A DNA stretch of 16,528 nt. Origin: an uncultured Lachnospiraceae bacterium (GTDB lineage: Bacteria; Bacillota; Clostridia; Lachnospirales; Lachnospiraceae). The notes beneath the pieces were generated by a model, which saw only the letters and a program-made list of their open reading frames with translations, searched no databases and was not told the DNA's origin. Made by a program: the position numbers and the translations under genes. Positions 16,105 through 16,528 of this stretch are shown piece by piece (positions within the stretch are counted from its first letter, which is position 1; each line of letters opens with the position of its first letter). The stretch lies in assembly GCA_910586755.1 (NCBI GenBank), contig CAJUJM010000054.1, positions 1 to 16,528 on the forward strand, written 5' to 3'.

Positions 16105-16528
16105 GAGTTTTAGCTGATACCTGTGTTATCATTGATGCATTACAGTCTCGCGTTCCGTTTGCAGAAGCAGCACAAAAGCTTTTTATATATTCTGCAAATA
16201 AGCAATTTGAGGGTTATATTACTGCAAAGTCAGTTACAGATATCTATTATCTGACACATCGATTAACACATAGCGATGCAGAAACACGAAAGATTTTGAA
16301 CAAACTTTTTACTTTGTTTCATTTGTTGGATACTACTTCTTTAGATTGCCGAAAAGCAATATCTTCTGAAATTGGCGATTATGAAGATGCTATTATGGTG
16401 GAGACAGCAATTCGTTCAGAAATGGATTATATAGTAACCAGAAATGTGAAAGATTATGTAAAATCTTCCGTTAAGGTGTGTGAACCTTCTGCATTATTAA
16501 AGTTATTAGAGGAAGAAAATGAAACTAA
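16101..16528 (+). CDS. PIN-domain toxin (VapC-like ribonuclease), 3' end outside the window
   Basis: Probable metal-dependent RNase toxin. 142 residues are visible with no stop before the edge; PIN toxins are usually 125-145 residues, so little is missing. Acidic residues fit the PIN active site: D6 in MRVLADTCVIID, D47 in AKSVTDIYYL (often Glu in other members), D96 in GDYEDAIM and D118 in IVTRNVKDY. The strand-then-TRN-x-KD motif near the C-terminus is characteristic. It starts at ATG 16101 in a 4-nt overlap with the antitoxin stop, the standard coupling that keeps antitoxin ahead of toxin. It is AT-rich like its partner. Pairing of a PIN toxin with a Phd/YefM antitoxin is a known combination. 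RNA target unknown. Confidence 0.82.
   Translation, partial: MRVLADTCVIIDALQSRVPFAEAAQKLFIYSANKQFEGYITAKSVTDIYYLTHRLTHSDAETRKILNKLFTLFHLLDTTSLDCRKAISSEIGDYEDAIMVETAIRSEMDYIVTRNVKDYVKSSVKVCEPSALLKLLEEENET

Overview
The window looks like chromosomal DNA of a low-to-moderate-GC Firmicute, most likely a gut Lachnospiraceae (Clostridium cluster XIVa type). This is inferred from strong AGGAGG-type ribosome sites, LicT/RAT antitermination, a BglP-type PTS permease, clostridial-style cell-wall repeats and a separate topoisomerase IV-like gene pair. No genus can be fixed without a search.

Layout. Positions 1-4493 (minus strand) hold a tightly packed run read as asd (aspartate-semialdehyde dehydrogenase), galM (aldose 1-epimerase), an EamA/DMT-family permease and the 5' part of topB (DNA topoisomerase III, cut by the left edge). 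A perfect 13-bp hairpin without a T-tract separates galM from the permease, and the permease overlaps topB. Positions 4663-8828 (minus) hold parE and parC, the two subunits of a type IIA topoisomerase, behind a good sigma-A-type promoter. A bidirectional terminator separates them from a small secreted cell-wall-repeat protein (8988-9482), which has its own near-consensus promoter inside the end of licT.

Positions 9548-14112 (minus) are a complete beta-glucoside utilisation operon: promoter, RAT antiterminator site overlapping a leader terminator, bglP (PTS EIIBCA), bglA (GH1 6-phospho-beta-glucosidase) and licT (antiterminator with two PRD domains). The permease imports and phosphorylates the sugar, the hydrolase cleaves the phosphorylated disaccharide, and LicT opens the leader terminator. 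LicT is last, so it lies behind the terminator it controls. A second GH1 paralogue is transcribed divergently (14307-15719) from its own extended -10 promoter and has no visible RAT.

The right end (15778-16528) is a visibly AT-richer toxin-antitoxin module: a perfect 18-bp inverted repeat embedded in the promoter, a Phd/YefM-like antitoxin and a PIN-domain (VapC-like) toxin starting in an ATGA overlap and running off the window. It looks acquired relative to its neighbours. No rRNA, tRNA, CRISPR array or insertion sequence was seen. I found no clearly new system; the points most worth checking are the toxin-antitoxin operator, the leader architecture, the paired GH1 enzymes and the variant Toprim motif in TopB.
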